Source: Panopea generosa (lineage: Eukaryota; Mollusca; Bivalvia; Adapedonta; Hiatellidae). From it: a DNA stretch of 64,000 nt. Location: positions 16,019,828-16,083,827 of the forward strand of contig CM055906.1 of NCBI GenBank assembly GCA_029582155.1, written 5' to 3'. The notes under the pieces were generated by a model. It saw nothing but the letters and a program-made list of their open reading frames with translations. It made no database searches and had not been told where the DNA came from. Of this stretch, positions 58,955 through 64,000 are shown in pieces. Each line of letters opens with the position of its first letter. Positions within the stretch are counted from its first letter, which is position 1. The translations under genes were made by a program, and so were the position numbers.

Positions 58955-59762
58955 AATGTGTTGAGTAATAACTAAATTTGCATAATATAGCTAATAGCAA
59001 AATACATAATTTATTTATTTTTAAAATTTTGGCCTCCATCATGGCCCCTTTTGCCAATGCTAATCACCTCAATAATTATTTTACTGTACATTGACTTTTT
59101 AATTATTATTACCAGATATGGTACTGTCAAGAATCTGCCTTAAAGGTCTGTACAATTCCTAAAAAAAGAAAGACTTCTCCCCCACATGAACATGTGAGAA
59201 CCCTGCTTTGATAGATAACATTTGTATGTGCCTGGGAAAGACAAGTCATACGTGGCACATCTTGTTTACATCACAGGGATGTTTTTACCAATAAACATTC
59301 AGAAGAAGCATACAATTTTCTTTTAAAAGGAACAGCTTGCCTGTTTGAGTATGTGAAATTATAAGTATTTTGTAGGTAAACGATACTTTAATTGGTATAA
59401 GAGCACTTCAATTATTGGTGGTGGGGGGGGGGGGGGGGGGGGGGATCCCAGTCATGGCATACTAAATTGTGTTTTGAAATAAACAACAAAAGTAGGGTCT
59501 GCACCTTAAAATCAAACAAAAATACCAGGGTTACCTAAATTTATTTACATGGGAGATGCTTATACTCCTACAGCGTTGGTAATCCGTGTATTAAAATATA
59601 CTAGTCCGCATATCATTCATAGTCTTGATCATCTACAAATCTAGTGCCAGTACTTGTATAGTGGCCTATTTATAAAAACATGTTTAATGATTGGATAAAC
59701 TGAAACAAGTAGACCTTTAAGAAAGGAAATCGTAGAAGGTGGCCAAAACTATACCACATTGT
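58955..59762. other. Intergenic with a 22-G tract
   Basis: Nothing gene-like. An uninterrupted G run lies at 59,423-59,444. Confidence 0.45.
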
Positions 59763-59765
59763 AAA

Positions 59766-62098
59766 ACAAGAGGGCAAAGGTGGCCCTATATCGCTCACCT
59801 GACTGACCTTGAGTCACCCAATTTAAGTAGATTATATAATACATGTACACTTAAAATTCCAGAAAAATGAGATGGGCAAGAATTTTGATTTTTTTTTTTG
59901 AAGATGTAACAGATGCGTAGAAGAGTTCAAACTTGATACAGGTTCACCCATGGTAAATGTCGGTGAAATTACATTGAAATCAGGTCAGTAAATTCTGACA
60001 AGAAGGCTTTTGAAGTTTTTACTATAGCTGCCTATATAGTAAACTAGCACCTCACTGTGGCGGTCATGTTTTTTAAAAAATCACAACGGCTCAAACAAAC
60101 TTGGTAAAGGGTCACCCAAGGAACATTTCTGCGAAATTGTTTTGAAATTGATCCGGTGGTTTCTGACAAGAAGATTTTTTTAAGTTTTTGCTATAACTTA
60201 TATAGTAAACTAACCCCATCCCCTGACCGCCATGTTTTTTTATCGAATCACTACCATTTGAACAAACTTGGTAGGGGATCCTCCAAGGAACATTTCTGTG
60301 AAATTATTTTAAAATCGAACCAGTACTTTCTAACAAGAAGATTTTTAAGTTTTTACTAATTAAACTTGCCCCGCCCCCCTGGCGGCCATCTTTTTTGACG
60401 AATCAAGATGGCTTGAACAAACTTGGTAGAGGGTCACCAAAGGACCATTTCTGTGAAATTATTTTAAAATCGAGCCAGTTGTTTCTGACAAGAAGATTTT
60501 TTAAGTTTTTACTATAGCTTATATAGTAAACTAACCCCGACCCCTGGCCGCCATCTTTTTTGATGAATCAAGATGGCTTGAACAAACTTGGTAGAGGGTC
60601 ACCCAAGGACCATTTCTGTGAAATTATTTTAAAATCAAGCCAGTAATTCCTGACAAGAAGATTTTTTAAGTTTTTACTATAGCTTATATAGTAAACTAAC
60701 CCCACCCCATGGCCCCATGTTTTTTGACGAATCAGGATGGGTTGAACAAACTTGGTAGAGGGTCACCCAAGGAACATTTCTGTGAAATTATTTTAAAATT
60801 GAGCTAGTAGTTTCTAACAAGAAGATTTTATAAGTTTTTGCTATAGTTTAATTATATAATAAACTAACCCCACCCCCTGGCTGCCATGTTTTTTGACGAA
60901 CCAAGATGTCTTGAACAAACTTGGTAGAGGGTCACCCAAGGAACATTTCTGTGATGTTATTTTAAAATTGAGCCAGTAGTTTCTGACAAGAAGATTTTTT
61001 AAGTTTTTACTATAGCTTATGTAGTAAACTAACCCCACCCACTGGCGGCCATGTTTTTTGACGAATCAAAATGGGTTGAACAAACATGGTAGAGCATCAC
61101 ACAGGTAACATTTCTGTGAAATTATTTTAAAATCAAGCCAGTAGTTTCTGACAAGAAGATTTTTTTTAAGTTTTTACTATAGCTCATATAGTAAACTAAC
61201 CCCAACCCCGGGCCGCCATGTTTTTTAACAAATCAAAATGGCTTGAACAAACTTGGTAGAGGGTTACCCAAGGAACTTTTCTTTGAAATTATTTTAAAAT
61301 CGAGCTAGTAGTTTCTGACAAGAAGATTTTTTAAGTTTTTAAGTACTATAGCTTAATTATATTATAAACTAACCCCACCCCCTGGCAGCCATGTTTTTTG
61401 ACAAACCAAGATGACTTAAACATCTTGGTAGAGGGTCACCCAAGGAACATTTCATTGAAATTATTTTAAAATTGAGCCAGTAGTTTCTAACAAGAAGATT
61501 TTTTAAGTTTTTACTATAGCTTATATAGTAAACTAACCCCACCCCCTGGCGGCCATGTTTTTTGACAAATCAAGATGGCTTGAACAAACTTGGTAGAGGG
61601 TCACCCAAGGATCATTTCTGTGAAATGATAATAGAGCCAGTAGATTCTGACAAGGAGATTTTTTTAAGTTTATACTATAGCTTATATAGTAAACCTTACC
61701 CCACCCCCTGGCGGCCATGTTTTTTAACATATCAATATGGCTTGAACAAACTTGGTAGAGGGTCACCCAAGGAACATTTCTGTGAAATTATTTTAAAATC
61801 GAGACAGTTGTTTCTGACAAGAATATTTTTTAAATTTTTACTAATTAAACTAGCCGTACCCCCTGGCGGCCATTTTTTTTGACGAATCAAGATGACTTGA
61901 ACAAACTTAATAGAGTGTCACCTAAGGAACATTTCTGTAAAGTTATATCAAAATTGGCCCAGTGGTTTCAGATCAGAAAATGTTGTTAGAAGCTAAAAGT
62001 TAATGACGGACGACAGACAACGGACGGCGGATGACAGACGACGAACAGCAGGCGATCACAAAAGCTCACCTGTGAGCCTTCTGCTCAGGTGAGCTAAT
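59766..62098 (+). mobile_element. 2.3-kb core-repeat non-autonomous element
   Basis: Begins caagagggcaaaggtggccc, tatatcgctcacctg. About twelve core repeats of 155-172 bp follow (ttgaacaaacttggtagagg at 60,095, 60,261, 60,416, 60,581, 60,745, 60,914, 61,079, 61,251, 61,418, 61,583, 61,745 and 61,900). It ends with a gacggacgacagac-type tract and a perfect 10-bp-stem hairpin AGCTCACCTG/CAGGTGAGCT (62,063-62,095). No transposase. Short ORFs inside are by-products. Confidence 0.82.
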
Positions 62099-62426
62099 AA
62101 AGTGTAGAATACAAAATATATCCTATTTTGATGGTAACCTACGCCATATTGCATTGTATTGTCTTGTTTCATGTTTAACAAAGTACCTAATAGGAATTCG
62201 AAACCTATCTTAATACTAAGGCTGGCCTCCATAGAGGCAAACCAAAAATATCACAGAATAATGTGGTAAATTATGAAAGAGGAATTCCATTACAAAGTCG
62301 CTTTCCTTTATTGCAAATAAACACAAATCAATAACATGATACTATTATAGTTAACTGGGACAAGTAAACATGTCAACTATGTACATGCAAAACTAATTAT
62401 ACCATTAGCTCATCAATAAATAAATA

Positions 62427-62620
62427 TCAAGTGGGGGCGGGCAGTGTAATGGACAGTGTTGACCACTTATGTCACAGGTTGCGGGTTTGATCCCCAGCTT
62501 ACCCGATGCTTCTAATAAAACAACGCTCAGTACTGGTTCTACCCAGGAAGCGGACTCAAGAGCGATTCATATAAACTTCGAGCTTTCATCACAACCAAAC
62601 TTAATAAATTAGTATAAAAT
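62427..62620 (+). mobile_element. SINE-C, plus strand
   Basis: tRNA-like head gcgggcagtgtaatggacag with B box gggtttgatccccag, then ctcagtactggttctaccca and aggaagcggactcaag; 3' region aataaattagtataaaa. Related to 10,030-10,235. Confidence 0.65.
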
Positions 62621-62689
62621 CCCCTAATAAATAAAGCATATGATTTTATTTATGAAAATAAATGGTATCCCATTCCACTTATCACTTAC

Positions 62690-63115
62690 TACGAGGTCCA
62701 CTGTGACCCAGTGGCGCCATCTCCATATCACCTCAGTCTCATTGCTTTGATCCCAGCTTGGTTCAAACACTTTATGTGAGAAAGTTTTCCAGTTACTTGT
62801 AGAAGGACATTGGTTCTACTCAGATGTATGCATGATACATTCTTAGACTTGAACTCAAGAATGAATCTTGAAAAGGACACTTTGAGACTATTTTTTGAGA
62901 CCAAATTTTGCAAGCATGTAGGGACATCCACTATATAATCCAGCAAACTCTCACAACTATTCTATCTGTCATGGTAAACTTGATAACTAAGATTGAAATA
63001 TGGATTATCAAGCTTAAGTGTAAGAATATTCTCAAGAATGGTTGGTGAATACGACCCCAGGAGTCTTCCTCCAATATAAAACTGATTGTTATAATATAAC
63101 CTGTTTTGTGTTAAA
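62690..63115 (+). mobile_element. SINE-B, diverged and probably interrupted
   Basis: Head region ctgtgacccagtggc and B-box-like ctttgatcccagc, then gaaggacattggttctactc match SINE-B. The expected tail part gagtcttcctccaatataaa reappears only at 63,060, after about 220 bp of other sequence. Confidence 0.5.
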
Positions 63116-63470
63116 TCTCAAAACAAAAATAGTGCAAAATATCTATTAAAGACCCCTTCCACAATAAAAACCCGTCCCCATGTCAAATTTCTTAAATAAT
63201 ATGCATATGAATAAACCAGATTCTTTCTTACGTGTAAAACTATATCTACTTCTCATACATATAGGTGTGAATTCCCGAGTGTGTTGGTGAGGCGTTGGCC
63301 TGTTTTCTGTTTATGTGATTTTTGTGTGTGAAGATTTTTGTTTCACAAACAGAATAAAGAGCAAACTTTTCTTGTAAATAAAATTTATTTTGAATGTTAG
63401 AGCAAACTGAAACAATATGGTATGTAGAACCTCGAAAGTATTCAGTCACCTAATTCTGACGTTTGGAACA

Positions 63471-63632
63471 AAAACACATGGTCATTTGTACAAGCTAGGT
63501 TTGGAAAAAAATGTGGAAATTTGTATAAAAAAACACTGAAATTATTGTAAAACACATGGTCATTTGTACAAGCTAGGTTTGGAAAAATATTTGTGGAAAT
63601 TTGTATAAAAAAACACTGAAATTATTGTAAAC
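63471..63632. repeat. Tandem duplication of about 78 bp
   Basis: aacacatggtcatttgtaca, agctaggtttggaaaa, gaaatttgtataaaaaaaca occurs at 63,473 and 63,551, nearly identical apart from a two-base indel. Confidence 0.93.
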
Positions 63633-63639
63633 CTTTGAG

Positions 63640-63900
63640 TATTTGAACATTTCATATGTTTTTTTTTATATATTAACCTTGGAAACTATTATACAACCCT
63701 CAGAAAATGTACACCCGGGAGGTACCTCCCTACAAAGTTGGATGTAATGTAGTGTTGTTGTCTTTGCTCATACTACAGGGAACTATTTTATTTAAATTTT
63801 GAATTGTTAAGCAATGATTTGGTTGATTATGGAATGTATATCTTGTTTAATATAATGCCTTTTGTATTTTAAAATAAAATAATAATCTTATTAGTATCAA
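63640..63900. other. Intergenic, nothing recognised
   Basis: AT-rich, no feature seen. Confidence 0.4.
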
Positions 63901-63904
63901 GTTT

Positions 63905-64000
63905 GTTTGAATATTTAACATCATTTTATGCCATCAAGTTCTAATAGATGATCAGCTAATCTAACCATTTTGATCCTGGAATCTGGGATGGTTAACCAGC
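63905..64000 (-). mobile_element. SINE-A, cut by window end
   Basis: tttgaatatttaacatcatt, atgccatcaag and taatagatgatcagctaatc match the tail-proximal half of SINE-A on the minus strand; the head would lie beyond 64,000. Confidence 0.7.

Noticed and set aside
60156-61882. Short ORFs within the 165-bp core repeats
   Set aside because: Recurrent fragments of the same core sequence, interrupted in every unit.

Overview
This is a eukaryotic, AT-rich, repeat-dominated window, most likely from the nuclear genome of a bivalve or other mollusc. I infer this from split genes with GT-AG introns, tRNA-derived SINEs with target-site duplications (TSDs), mariner and non-LTR retrotransposon remnants, and non-autonomous elements built as a terminal hairpin, a (GTCC)n tract and about 168-bp core repeats, which is the layout of bivalve pearl/Helentron-like elements. 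The species cannot be fixed from sequence alone, and there are no operons or bacterial genes.

Layout. 0.3-2.0 kb: two decayed but phase-compatible exons of an unrecognised gene, whose intron holds three transposable elements nested inside one another. 3.5-7.9 kb: a 45-bp satellite. 9.4-11.1 kb (minus strand): two exons of a decayed animal cryptochrome; next to one exon lies a 20-bp array whose unit is that exon's own 5' splice site. 12-14.8 kb: decayed coding fragments, including a non-LTR reverse-transcriptase tail. 15-15.6 kb: a foldback element. 16.4-24.2 kb: a 30-bp array and a 6.6-kb array of 42-bp units. 26.3-40.7 kb: the best candidate for an intact gene, with a TATA box at 26,311, a first coding exon at 26,462-26,542, an apparent intron of about 11.9 kb full of SINEs, MITEs and old repeats, a second coding exon at 38,416-38,892 and a possible 3' UTR ending near a polyA signal at 40,677. 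41.3-46.5 kb: 39-bp and 72-bp arrays. 47.2 kb: a hammerhead-ribozyme-like core. 47.9-48.7 kb: a second pearl-like element with a small palindromic MITE inside. 49.6-53.6 kb: 39-bp and 57-bp arrays. 53.8-55.4 kb: a mariner fragment, a 32-bp array and a MITE. 55.9-64 kb: further SINEs, a 56-bp array and a 2.3-kb element with about twelve 165-bp core repeats.

The five biggest tandem arrays cover roughly 30% of the window and create nearly all the long ORFs. Their unit lengths (45, 42, 39, 72, 57) are all multiples of three, so a frame that lacks a stop in one unit stays open through many, often on both strands. I treat these ORFs as by-products unless transcripts or proteins show otherwise. Only the two-exon gene at 26-39 kb has gene-like architecture without visible damage; the cryptochrome, the 0.3-2.0 kb locus, the mariner and the LINE pieces are all broken.
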